Position numbers and translations under genes: made by a program
Part shown: piece by piece, positions 53,786 to 62,239 of the stretch
Numbering within the stretch: position 1 is the first letter of the stretch
How the letters are laid out: every line of letters begins with the position of its first letter
Origin: Rhodococcus globerulus NBRC 14531
GTDB taxonomy: Bacteria > Actinomycetota > Actinomycetes > Mycobacteriales > Mycobacteriaceae
DNA length: 64,000 nt
Direction: 5' to 3'
Assembly (NCBI RefSeq): GCF_001894805.1
Contig: NZ_BCWX01000002.1
Coordinates: 744,001-808,000, forward strand
Notes under the pieces: model-generated
Databases searched by the model: none
The model's input: only the letters and a program-made list of their open reading frames with translations
What the model was told of the DNA's origin: nothing

Positions 53786-54211
53786 ATGACTGCTCCGAAC
53801 CAAGCTCCCGCGAACCATCCTGTCCGACAGGGCTTTGCGATTGGTACTACGGTAGCGGCGGCTGCCCTGCTGTTTGTCGCAGGTGTCGTTGCTCTCCTGC
53901 AAGGTATCGCTGCTCTCGCCGACAACAATATCGTAGTGGTCGGAACCAACTACGCGTTCAAATTCGACGTCACGACGTGGGGTTGGATACATATCATCCT
54001 CGGAATCATCGGCATTGCGGTGTCGTTGGGGCTGTTCGTGGGACAGACATGGGCCCGCGGGATGGCCTTTGTCATCGCAGCGCTCTCGATCGTGGCCAAT
54101 TTCCTGTGGCTGCCGTACTACCCACTGTGGTCGATCGTGATCATTGCGCTCGATGTCGTGGTGATCTGGGCAGTTGCGACCTGGCGGCCCGACGCTACAA
54201 AAACGATCTGA
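53786..54211 (+). CDS. Four-helix membrane protein (DUF7144-like)
   Basis: This 141-aa protein has four transmembrane segments (residues about 13-40, 60-80, 88-110, 113-135), starting at ATG 53786 after AAGGGGA. Similar small membrane proteins are widespread in actinobacteria with no known function. It is not clearly linked to its neighbours. Confidence 0.75.
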   Translation: MTAPNQAPANHPVRQGFAIGTTVAAAALLFVAGVVALLQGIAALADNNIVVVGTNYAFKFDVTTWGWIHIILGIIGIAVSLGLFVGQTWARGMAFVIAALSIVANFLWLPYYPLWSIVIIALDVVVIWAVATWRPDATKTI

Positions 54212-54345
54212 TCAGCTCACCGGTGTACCCCAGATCCGCCTCATCGGCTCGTCGGGCATCTCGAGGGTTGCGGTATCACGCCAACAGCACCAGGGGGCGG
54301 GCAATGCTCGAGAGTGAGCTTCGATGACTTCGAGCGGATAGGGCG

Positions 54346-55551
54346 ATGAGCAAGCCGGTCGAGCATGGATTTATTCGCGGACGCCGTCGGTGGCGAGCGG
54401 GGTTGAGCCAGCTTGTTTCGATCTTTGCCGGTGTGAGTTTGGGTCTTTTGATGCCACTCGTCGAATTCGGGCCAACAGTCCCAGCCCGCCAGGTGACCGA
54501 TATGTTGGTTGCGGTAGGGCTGGGATTGCTGGGTTCCATCGCGGTTATATTCTCGTTGCTGTTTCTTGTTGTACAGTGGGCAGCAACAACTTTCACACCC
54601 CGGCTGACGCTGTTCCGCGACGATCCGATCGTGTGGCGAACCTTCGCTTTCGCGGTGGGGCAGGCCGTATTCTCCATCACCGCAGCACTCGCCATCGGCA
54701 ACCGCGCCCGAGTTTCCGTGGTCGTTCCCATTATCGCGGTACTACTCCTGCTCGCCATGCTGGCATTTCTGCGAGCGCTTCAGATTCACTCTTTTGCCGC
54801 TATCCAGCTGGCACCGGTTCTGAAATCGATAGGCAGTCGGGGCCGCGCAGTCCTTGGCGCGTACTACAGCACGAGGGGTTCGGAATCACCGTCACCGCCA
54901 TTGGCGCTGCCTGCCGATCACACAACCATCGTATGGCCCAACCCGCCAGCCGTGCTGCATGAGATCATCATCGACGATTTGCTCGAGGCAGCGACAGTTG
55001 CTCAGGTAGTCGTCGTTCTTCAGGTCATGCAAGGCGATACACTGCTGTACGGTGCGTCCGTTGCCGACGTACATCGTGGGTCACTCTCGGCACCAACATT
55101 TCTCGATGCTCTGGTCACTGGCCACGAACGCACATTCGACGGTGACCCGTTACTCGCGCTCCGGCTCTTGGCAGACATCGCTCTGAGAGCCCTGTCTCCG
55201 GCCGTCAACGATCCGGCCACCGCGGTGCAAGCTCTAGACGAAATCGAAGATCTGCTTACCCGCGTGGCGTCTGTCGACACCGCGCCGACATACATCACCG
55301 ACTCTTCCGGGCACGTCCGAGTAGTGCTGTCTCGCCCAACTCTGGACGACTATGTCCAGATCGGGCTCGATGACGTGATCGCCAGCGCCACTACGTCACC
55401 CATGACCGTCGATCGGCTCCGCGCACTGTTGATGCGGCTTACGACCCACTGCCGACCCGAACATGCCGCGATGCTCGAAGCCCGACTCAACCGGATCAAC
55501 GGTCTTGACGGTCCTCTGTCGCCCTTCGATACCGTCGGAAAATCTCAGTGA
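54346..55551 (+). CDS. DUF2254 family membrane protein
   Basis: This 401-aa protein has an N-terminal region of about four transmembrane helices (LVSIFAGVSLGLLMPLVEFG, FSLLFLVVQWAATTFTPRL with the family TPR) and a soluble C-terminal half with LSPAVNDPATAVQALDEIEDLL. This is the usual DUF2254 architecture; function unknown. Confidence 0.85.
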   Translation: MSKPVEHGFIRGRRRWRAGLSQLVSIFAGVSLGLLMPLVEFGPTVPARQVTDMLVAVGLGLLGSIAVIFSLLFLVVQWAATTFTPRLTLFRDDPIVWRTFAFAVGQAVFSITAALAIGNRARVSVVVPIIAVLLLLAMLAFLRALQIHSFAAIQLAPVLKSIGSRGRAVLGAYYSTRGSESPSPPLALPADHTTIVWPNPPAVLHEIIIDDLLEAATVAQVVVVLQVMQGDTLLYGASVADVHRGSLSAPTFLDALVTGHERTFDGDPLLALRLLADIALRALSPAVNDPATAVQALDEIEDLLTRVASVDTAPTYITDSSGHVRVVLSRPTLDDYVQIGLDDVIASATTSPMTVDRLRALLMRLTTHCRPEHAAMLEARLNRINGLDGPLSPFDTVGKSQ

Positions 55552-55893
55552 GGTCGGTCGAACGGTGGATACGTGAATTCGACGTAGTGCGATGCAGGAA
55601 ATTGAGGGGTTCGCGATGATCGCAGGTGGTTGGATCTGGTTCCTTCCGTTGCCATGGGAATGGCGAATTGCGCTGTCGAAAGCCATCCCATGCGAACTCG
55701 GTGGTACACAGTGCTATTGATGCACTGAAATGTCGATACCTGACTGACTCTTCGCACGAGAGGGCCGCCGGCACCCGACGGAATCCAGCGGCTTCATGAT
55801 GTCGGTAGCAGTCTTGGGTCTCGCGAAGTGGGTGTCACCGAGCTGCCCCGTAGACTTCCGGCGGATGTCAGTGCCAACAGCCAGGAGTCGTCA
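55552..55893. other. 342-base gap without a gene
   Basis: No frame here has coding character; frames on the minus strand overlap antisense of DUF2254. The P450 start is taken as GTG 55894; the alternative GTG 55828 would shorten this gap. The promoter for the P450 must lie here but none is clear. Confidence 0.6.
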
Positions 55894-57264
55894 GTGAGCA
55901 TCGAAGTTCCGCCCCACCCTCCGCGGCGAGTGCCGATTCTCGGCGACATCATCGGGCTGGACCCAGTCAAGCCGATGCAGAACACGGCACGGATTCTGGC
56001 GTCGCTCGGTCCGATCTACCAGCGTCGAATTCTGACAATGCGATTGAGCTTCATCGGCGGGGTCGACCTGGCCGAGGATGTGAATGACGAAAAGCGCTGG
56101 CAAAAGAACCTTGCCCGGCCGCTACGTCAGCTGCGGCCGATTTCGGGTGACGGATTGTTCACAGCCGAAAATGACGAACCGAACTGGTCCAAAGCTCACG
56201 CGATCTTGATGCCCGGCTTCACACAAGCGGCGATGCGCAGTTATCACGACACCATGCTCGATGTCGTCAGGGAGATGGTCGGGGCCTGGGACCATGCCGA
56301 TGCTCCCGTCGACGTGTCCGAGGAGATGAGCAAACTGACCCTCGAGACAATTGGCAGAGCAGGATTCGGCTATCGATTCAATTCCTACGATCGCGAGGAC
56401 ATCGATCCGTTTGTGACGGCGATGCTCGGAGCTCTGGAATACATTCAGCAGAAGGGCCTCCCGATTCCGGGCCGGGCATTATTCGACCGCCGACGCCGTC
56501 GCCGCCACACCACGGACGTCGAATATCTGAACGCGGTGGTCGATCGAGTTGTCGAAGATCGGCAAGTGAACAGTGCCGATCGACCTGACCTCCTGACCTT
56601 GATGCTGGAGTCGGTCGACCCGGCCACCGGGGAAAGGCTTGATCCGGTCAACATCCGCTACCAGATCTTGACCTTCCTCGTTGCCGGCCACGAGACCTCA
56701 GCCGGCGCTTTGTCTTTTGCCCTGTGGCTGTTGTCCCAGCATCCCGAGGAAGCCGTAAAGGCTCGGGCGGAGGTTGACGCGTTGTGGCCGTCCCGGGAGA
56801 TTCCGGCGGTCGAGTTCGATCAGGTGGGAAAGTTGCGCGCGGTACGGCGAGTGCTCGACGAAACACTTCGGCTGTGGCCGACGGCTCCGGGGTATTTCCG
56901 CGAAGCCAAGGAAGACACTCTCCTCGGCGGGAAATACGCCTTCAAGAAGGGCGACTGGGTCATGGTTGTCCTGCAGCGAGTGCACTGCGACAAAGCAGTG
57001 TGGGGCGCGGACGCAGACGAATTCCGTCCGGATCGATTTCTCCCCGAACAGGTCAGGGCGCGGTCCGGTGCCGCATACAAACCATTCGGCACCGGACCGC
57101 GCGCATGTATCGGACGCCAGTTCGCATATCACGAAATGCTCATGGCACTCGCAGTGATCCTGCATCGCTACGAGTTCACAGCGGACCCGTCCTACGAACT
57201 CGAGGTTCAGGAGCAACTCACGATGCGTTCGCGAGGCTTTGCACTGACGGTTACTCGTCGCTAG
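55894..57264 (+). CDS. Cytochrome P450 (CYP102-like heme domain, no reductase)
   Basis: This 456-aa P450 has the I-helix LVAGHETSAGAL, the K-helix ETLR and the heme loop KPFGTGPRACIGRQFAYHE with Cys405, close in length and position to the heme domain of P450-BM3 (Cys400). There is no fused reductase, so it depends on a separate electron donor. GTG 55894 is favoured over 55828 because AGGAG (55883-55887) precedes it. Fatty-acid-type substrates are typical for relatives, by inference. An alcohol dehydrogenase gene is convergent with only six bases between stops. Confidence 0.85.
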   Translation: MSIEVPPHPPRRVPILGDIIGLDPVKPMQNTARILASLGPIYQRRILTMRLSFIGGVDLAEDVNDEKRWQKNLARPLRQLRPISGDGLFTAENDEPNWSKAHAILMPGFTQAAMRSYHDTMLDVVREMVGAWDHADAPVDVSEEMSKLTLETIGRAGFGYRFNSYDREDIDPFVTAMLGALEYIQQKGLPIPGRALFDRRRRRRHTTDVEYLNAVVDRVVEDRQVNSADRPDLLTLMLESVDPATGERLDPVNIRYQILTFLVAGHETSAGALSFALWLLSQHPEEAVKARAEVDALWPSREIPAVEFDQVGKLRAVRRVLDETLRLWPTAPGYFREAKEDTLLGGKYAFKKGDWVMVVLQRVHCDKAVWGADADEFRPDRFLPEQVRARSGAAYKPFGTGPRACIGRQFAYHEMLMALAVILHRYEFTADPSYELEVQEQLTMRSRGFALTVTRR

Positions 57265-57270
57265 TTCAGT

Positions 57271-58311
57271 TCAGGACTTGCCTGCGGTGTAATCGAGGAC
57301 GATACGGCCGTCGATCTGACCGGCCTCCATGTCGGTGAAAATGCTGTTGATGTCCTCGAGCTTCCGAAGAGAATAGGTGGGTTTGATCAGCCCCCTGGCG
57401 AAAAAGTCCACAGCTTCGGTCATGTCCTTACGGGTACCGACAATCGAGCCACGCACAGTCAATCCCAAGAGCACTGTGGTGAAGATGTCGAGGGGGAATT
57501 TCTCGGGTGGGAGCCCGACCAGGGAGACGGTGCCGCCGCGGCGCAAACTGCCGACCGCTTGGGGGAAGGCGTGTGCGTTGACGGCTGTGACCAGTGCTCC
57601 GTGAACTCCGCCGCCGGTGAGGGCGCTGATGGTTGCGGCAGGATCATCCACTGTGCTTGCGTTGACGGTGTGTTCGGCGCCGTGTTTGGTGGCGAGTTCC
57701 AGTTTGGCGTCGTCGACGTCGACGGCAACCACGCGGAGCCCCATCGCGACGGCATACTGCACCGCGATGTGTCCGAGGCCGCCGATTCCGGAGATCAGTA
57801 CCCATTGCCCTGGTCGTGTGTCGGTGACTTTCAGTCCTTTGTAGACCGTGACACCGGCACACAGGATCGGACCCACCGCGGAGAGATCAACCCCGGCGGG
57901 AATGATCGGCGCGTAGCGGGAGTCGACGAGCATGTACTCACCGAATGATCCGTCAACCGAGTAGCCACCGTTCTTCTGGTTGGGGCACAAGGTTTCCCAC
58001 CCGGTTTCGCAGTACTCACATTCTCCGCACGCACTCCACAGCCAGGCGTTTCCGACAGTGTTTCCGACGCTGATCCGGGTAACCGACTCGCCAACCGAGA
58101 TGACCGTCCCGACGCCTTCGTGGCCAGGGACAAACGGTGGCGACGGCTTGACCGGCCAATCGCCGTGCGCTGCATGTAAATCGGTGTGGCAGACACCGGA
58201 ATACTCGACGCGAACCAAAGCTTCGAAGGGGCCTGGTTCCGGGACTTCGATATCGTCGATCGTCAACGGTTCGGTGAACGAATGTACAACCGCAGCTTTC
58301 ATGGTGCCCAT
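57271..58311 (-). CDS. Zinc-dependent alcohol dehydrogenase (AdhP type)
   Basis: This 346-aa MDR protein has catalytic zinc ligands (GVCHTDLHAAHGDW, GHEGVG) and the structural zinc site with four Cys (CGECEYCETGWETLC), and the Rossmann GIGGLGHIAVQYA. It oxidises primary alcohols or reduces aldehydes with NAD. Being convergent with a P450 may mean that it oxidises the hydroxylation product, by inference. Confidence 0.92.
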   Translation of the reverse strand: MGTMKAAVVHSFTEPLTIDDIEVPEPGPFEALVRVEYSGVCHTDLHAAHGDWPVKPSPPFVPGHEGVGTVISVGESVTRISVGNTVGNAWLWSACGECEYCETGWETLCPNQKNGGYSVDGSFGEYMLVDSRYAPIIPAGVDLSAVGPILCAGVTVYKGLKVTDTRPGQWVLISGIGGLGHIAVQYAVAMGLRVVAVDVDDAKLELATKHGAEHTVNASTVDDPAATISALTGGGVHGALVTAVNAHAFPQAVGSLRRGGTVSLVGLPPEKFPLDIFTTVLLGLTVRGSIVGTRKDMTEAVDFFARGLIKPTYSLRKLEDINSIFTDMEAGQIDGRIVLDYTAGKS

Positions 58312-58640
58312 ATCTGCACTACTCCTCGCATCAGTCGACTACTTCACGGGACGCAGAGTTATGGCTGGCGTGCGTCCGTCTTCATCATGGTCCCTTTCGC
58401 TCTGATGCGCGAAGGTTCGGGGAGAATCCCTGTGCGCAACACTGTGGCATGACTGCGAAACGCGCCTGCTTGGCCCGTTGGCGGTGTACGGCTATGCCTT
58501 ACAACAGTTTCAAGTATCGCTGGGGGATCAGTTGCCGACAAACGTCGTTCCGTCCCGGTCAGCGGGCTGGGCGCTCTCGCTCCCCGAGCGGGCTCTGCAC
58601 TATGACAGGCAGCCATTACACATGACGAGGTAGGAGAGCA
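58312..58640. other. 329-base intergenic region
   Basis: Between the divergent ADH and SDR genes no real frame was found; the minus-strand frame at 58359-59366 is a shadow of the SDR gene. The octamer AGCGGGCT occurs twice (58561-58568 and 58588-58595). Promoters for both genes should lie here. Confidence 0.5.
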
Positions 58641-59435
58641 ATGGACATCGCGAAGTACGGGCCGTGGGCAGTAATTGCAGGTGGATCGGAAGGCGTGGGA
58701 GCGGAATTCGCCACCCAGTTGGCCGATCAAGGTTTCAACCTGGTGCTGTTGGCGCGCAAAGAAGGGCCACTCGCGGAAGCAGCTGATGCCAGCCGCGCTC
58801 GAGGCGTCGAGGTTCGCACGCTGTCGGTTGATCTCCTGGCTTCGGATGCACTTGATCGCATTCGGCAGATAACAGATGACATCGACGTCGGCTTGTTCAT
58901 CTACAACGCGGGAGCCAACACCTACGGTCACGAATTTGCCACCGGCGATCTCACTCGATTTCAGTCCGTCATAGATTTGAACATCACCAGTCAACTGCTG
59001 CTCGTCCACCACTTCGGAGGTCGGCTCCGAGAACGCGGACGTGGTGGAATCTTGCTGGTGGGCTCGCTGAGCGGCTATTTGGGCTCGGCCCAGATCAGCG
59101 TTTATTCGGCGGTGAAATCTTTCTGCAGAACTTTCGCCGAAGGGCTGTGGCTCGAGATGCAAGACCATGGCGTGGATGTGCTCGAATTGGTTCTCGGCCT
59201 CACTCGAACCCCGGCTATGGCCCGCGCAGGTTTGAACATGGACACACCGGGCCTTCGCATTTCGGACCCTCGCGATGTTGCCGCCCAAGGGCTTGCGAAT
59301 ATCGCCAACGGTCCCGTCGTGGTGGTGAAAGAGCACGAAACGGCGGCAATCAGAAATAGCGGCCACAATCGGGCCGAGTTGCTTCTGGCATCCCAGGCTG
59401 CGGCACGAAAGCTGCTTCCCCCGCCAACTGTCTAA
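58641..59435 (+). CDS. Short-chain dehydrogenase/reductase
   Basis: This 264-aa SDR has the Rossmann motif VIAGGSEGVGAEFATQLADQG, FIYNAGAN, the catalytic SSer-Tyr-Lys set (LVGSLSGYLG, YSAVKSF) and LELVLGLTRTPAM. ATG 58641 follows AGGAGAG. It resembles the 3-oxoacyl/steroid reductases found in catabolic clusters; substrate not recognised. Confidence 0.88.
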   Translation: MDIAKYGPWAVIAGGSEGVGAEFATQLADQGFNLVLLARKEGPLAEAADASRARGVEVRTLSVDLLASDALDRIRQITDDIDVGLFIYNAGANTYGHEFATGDLTRFQSVIDLNITSQLLLVHHFGGRLRERGRGGILLVGSLSGYLGSAQISVYSAVKSFCRTFAEGLWLEMQDHGVDVLELVLGLTRTPAMARAGLNMDTPGLRISDPRDVAAQGLANIANGPVVVVKEHETAAIRNSGHNRAELLLASQAAARKLLPPPTV

Positions 59436-59487
59436 CCGCGGTTCATATCCGAAACTTCTTGTGCTCCTTGTGGAAAGGATTGATCAG

Positions 59488-60405
59488 ATGTCATATCGCC
59501 CCACGAGCTTGCGTCGAGCGGCCCGAACGTGTGTTGCGCTCGCATCAGCTGGTTCGTTCGTGCTAGCCGGCGCAAGCGCTGCTACCGCGACGCCGATTGA
59601 TCTACCGTTCTCAGGATCGTCGGAACTCGGCTCGAGTGCGCCGGCTGCCGTCGTAGCACCCCGACTTGCATCGGTGGACAATTTTCGCGATGTGGCAGGT
59701 CGGGAAGCCGGTTACGTCGGAACCGGCGGCCTGCATGTGCGCCAGGGAGTGTTCTACCGCGCCAACGCGATAACCCCGAGCGCCGAGGACCTCGCGACAC
59801 TCGAGTCGCTCCATCTGACCGCGGTGTATGACCTGCGGACCGAGGCCGAGATCGCGGCGAACCCGAACACTCTGCCCAGCGGGGTTCGTTACGAGAAAAT
59901 TCAGGTCCTTGCGGCTGATCCGAGCGGCGACGTCGCCTCCATTGCCACAAAAGAGCAAGCGCTGGCGTATGTCCAGTCCGGCTACCGGTCGACCGTCAGT
60001 GATTCCGTCTCCCGTGCCGGATTCGGTGAGCTGTTGACCCAGCTCGCAGATACCCCCGGTGCGCAGATTTTCCACTGCACCGCAGGCAAGGATCGCACCG
60101 GCTGGGCATCGGCGCTGCTACTGAGCATTGCAGGTGTATCTCGAGAGACGATCATGGAGGACTATCTGCTCACCAACGAGTACTCCGCGGCGTCGATCGA
60201 CGCAAAGGTGGCTCGTATTGCCGCCGCAAAGGGTCAGGAGTACGCCGAGGTTTATCGGTTGCTCCTCGGGGTCGATGCCAGTTATCTGCAGGCGGCATTC
60301 GACGAACTGGACAACAACTACGAATCCTTCGACAGCTATCTCGTCGACGGACTCGGCTTGGACGTGGAAACGATCATCAAGCTGAAACTCAAGCTTCTGG
60401 TCTGA
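59488..60405 (+). CDS. Secreted tyrosine phosphatase (PtpB/Tyr_phosphatase-3 type)
   Basis: This 305-aa protein has an N-terminal signal peptide (about residues 1-35, ending ASAATATP) and a phosphatase domain: VDNFRDVAG, VYDLRTEAE and the active site HCTAGKDRTG with Cys197 and Arg203 (Cx5R). The Lys-Asp in the loop is characteristic of MptpB-like atypical phosphatases that also act on phosphoinositides. ATG 59488 follows GGAAAGG and gives a normal signal peptide. Because it is exported, its target is outside the cell or in the wall. Confidence 0.9.
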   Translation: MSYRPTSLRRAARTCVALASAGSFVLAGASAATATPIDLPFSGSSELGSSAPAAVVAPRLASVDNFRDVAGREAGYVGTGGLHVRQGVFYRANAITPSAEDLATLESLHLTAVYDLRTEAEIAANPNTLPSGVRYEKIQVLAADPSGDVASIATKEQALAYVQSGYRSTVSDSVSRAGFGELLTQLADTPGAQIFHCTAGKDRTGWASALLLSIAGVSRETIMEDYLLTNEYSAASIDAKVARIAAAKGQEYAEVYRLLLGVDASYLQAAFDELDNNYESFDSYLVDGLGLDVETIIKLKLKLLV

Positions 60406-60430
60406 GTTCGCGTGAGAGGAAATGAAACCG

Positions 60431-60474
60431 CTGGGCGCGTGACCGATGTGATTGGTCACGCGTCCAGCAGTTTT
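60431..60474 (+). terminator. Rho-independent terminator after the phosphatase gene
   Basis: CTGGGCGCGTGACC (60431-60444) pairs with GGTCACGCGTCCAG (60454-60467), with one G-U pair and a 9-base loop, followed after three bases by TTTT (60471-60474). Confidence 0.85.
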
Positions 60475-60517
60475 ATGTCGAATGCCGGGACTACTGGTGT
60501 AGTCGCAGACCTGCTAT

Positions 60518-60534
60518 CTTGAACGTCGTTCAAG
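60518..60534. promoter_or_regulatory. BioQ-type operator before bioY
   Basis: CTTGAAC-GTC-GTTCAAG is a perfect 17-base palindrome with a 3-base centre. It matches the TGAAC-N3-GTTCA-type sites of the TetR repressor BioQ known in Corynebacterium and Mycobacterium. A TATCTT (60515-60520) overlaps it. It predicts biotin-dependent repression of the bioY operon. Confidence 0.75.
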
Positions 60535-60551
60535 TATCTGAAGGAGTGGGC

Positions 60552-61136
60552 ATGTCAAGTCTCGAGGGCGCCCAGGCGTCGCCGGTCGGCATTCAAGCAA
60601 GGGAAATGGCTCAGATCGCGGTCTTCGCGGCGCTGATCGCTGCATTGGGTCTTCCCGGCGCTATCTCGATCGGTATCAGCGGCGTGCCTATCACGCTGCA
60701 GACGCTCGGAGTTATTCTCGCCGGTGCGATCCTCGGTGCACGGAAAGGTGTTGCGGCAGTTGCCGTCTTCATGGCACTGACACTGATGGGATTGCCACTG
60801 CTGTCAGGCGGACGCACCGGACTCACTGCCCTCGCTGGGCCTAGCGCCGGCTACCTGATCGGCTGGATTCCCGCGGTACTGTGCATCGGCTGGCTCACTG
60901 CCAGGATCTTGCCGAAGTACCCGCTTGTGCTGGGTATTTTGATCAACGCGTTTGGCGGAATTGTTGTCGTGTATCTGTTCGGCACGGCAGGGCTCATCCT
61001 GCGGACCGACATGGGTATCGGTGCGGCACTGAGTACCAACGTGGCATTTATCCCCGGCGATGCGTTGAAGGTGGTTGTCGCGAGTGTTGTCGCCAAGGGG
61101 GTACACCGAGCATATCCAGGACTGATTCGTCGGTGA
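60552..61136 (+). CDS. bioY: Biotin ECF transporter S component BioY
   Basis: This 194-aa membrane protein has six hydrophobic segments and the BioY signatures AISIGISGVPITLQTLGVILAG, GLPLLSGGRTGLTALAGPSAGYLIGW and the C-terminal FIPGDALKVVVAS. It captures biotin for import; it needs the BioM ATPase and BioN permease of an energy-coupling module, not found here. ATG 60552 follows AAGGAG. Its stop overlaps the next gene (GTGA). Confidence 0.93.
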   Translation: MSSLEGAQASPVGIQAREMAQIAVFAALIAALGLPGAISIGISGVPITLQTLGVILAGAILGARKGVAAVAVFMALTLMGLPLLSGGRTGLTALAGPSAGYLIGWIPAVLCIGWLTARILPKYPLVLGILINAFGGIVVVYLFGTAGLILRTDMGIGAALSTNVAFIPGDALKVVVASVVAKGVHRAYPGLIRR

Positions 61137-62239
61137 TCGGAGCACTCGGGGGACACGGCGACCAGCGGGCGCTCGATCTCGGCGGCACAGTTCTCACCTA
61201 TGCAGAACTGGACGCCGCCATCGAGCGATCGCCGCAGGCTGCCGTGTGTGACGCGTCGGCGCTGCCGGTGCTGGAAGCGCTGATCTGCATCTTTGCTGCC
61301 GCGCGGCGTGGAACCGCGGTGATCGTGGAGGATCCGGCGACGCGACCCGAGCGCGGCGAAATCGATCCGTCGTCGTTCCTGCTTGTTGCCACGTCGGGTT
61401 CCAGTGGCCGGCCACGTCCGCTGGCCAGGACAGCGGCGTCGTGGTTCGACAGCTTCCCCGAGTTCACCACCATCACCGGCATCGAGGCACACGATCGAGT
61501 GCTGATCACCGGGCCGCTCCACGCAACGATGCACCTGTTCGGCGCTGTTCACGCATTGTGGCGAGGCGCGTGTGTCACCGACGACCCAACGGAGGCGACG
61601 GTTGTACACGCGGTTCCCGCCGTGTTGCGACGCGTTGTGGTCGAGGCGCCGCGGTTGCGAACTGCTGTTGTTGCCGGGACCGTGCTGGACGACGGTGCCC
61701 GGGCCGCAGCGTCGGGGATCGAGATAGTCGAATACTACGGCGCTGCAGAGCTTTCCATTGTCGCTGCCCGGCGGGTGCCTGAGCCGATGCGTTTACTCGA
61801 CAGCGTCGACGCCGAGATTCGCGACGGACTCTTGTTTGTCCGTTCGCCGTATCGTGTGCTGGGTGCGGCGGAGTGGTTCGGTGTGGGGGACAGAGCGATC
61901 CTCGGCTCGAACGGGGAGTTGACGATTCTCGGCCGCGGGGAGTTTGCGATCAACGTCGGCGGAACCACGGTCATGGCCGAGGACGTCGAGCGAACCCTGG
62001 AGTCAATGGACGGCGTCAGAGGCGCCGCCGTAATCGGTTCGCCGCATTCGGTTCTCGGAGAGACGATCACAGCTGTGATCGAGCGCGACGACGCCGTCAC
62101 TCTCCAGGCAATTCGTGCGCAGGCGCGGGCGTTGTTGGCACGAGAAGCCATGCCGAGTCGCTGGATCACCGTCGACGAACTGCCACGTACCGGTAGTGGC
62201 AAAGTCGCTCGAGGGTTCGTGAAAGAGTTGCACTCATGA
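61133..62239 (+). CDS. Compact AMP-dependent acyl-CoA ligase (YhfT-like)
   Basis: This 368-aa adenylating enzyme has the P-loop-like A3 motif (LVATSGSSGRPRP), A5 (YYGAAELS), A7 (GVGDRAIL), A8 (LGRGEFAINVGGTTVMAEDVE) and A10 with the catalytic Lys (PRTGSGKVARG). It is about 130 residues shorter than usual because the N-terminal subdomain is reduced. GTG 61133 overlaps the bioY stop. The bioY-ligase-thiolase order corresponds to yhfU-yhfT-yhfS of Bacillus. It is expected to activate a fatty or dicarboxylic acid; substrate unknown. Confidence 0.85.
   Translation: MIGALGGHGDQRALDLGGTVLTYAELDAAIERSPQAAVCDASALPVLEALICIFAAARRGTAVIVEDPATRPERGEIDPSSFLLVATSGSSGRPRPLARTAASWFDSFPEFTTITGIEAHDRVLITGPLHATMHLFGAVHALWRGACVTDDPTEATVVHAVPAVLRRVVVEAPRLRTAVVAGTVLDDGARAAASGIEIVEYYGAAELSIVAARRVPEPMRLLDSVDAEIRDGLLFVRSPYRVLGAAEWFGVGDRAILGSNGELTILGRGEFAINVGGTTVMAEDVERTLESMDGVRGAAVIGSPHSVLGETITAVIERDDAVTLQAIRAQARALLAREAMPSRWITVDELPRTGSGKVARGFVKELHS

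Noticed and set aside
55396-55774. Two minus-strand frames (92-96 codons) in the gap before the P450
   Set aside because: They overlap DUF2254 antisense, have no ribosome site and no recognisable composition.
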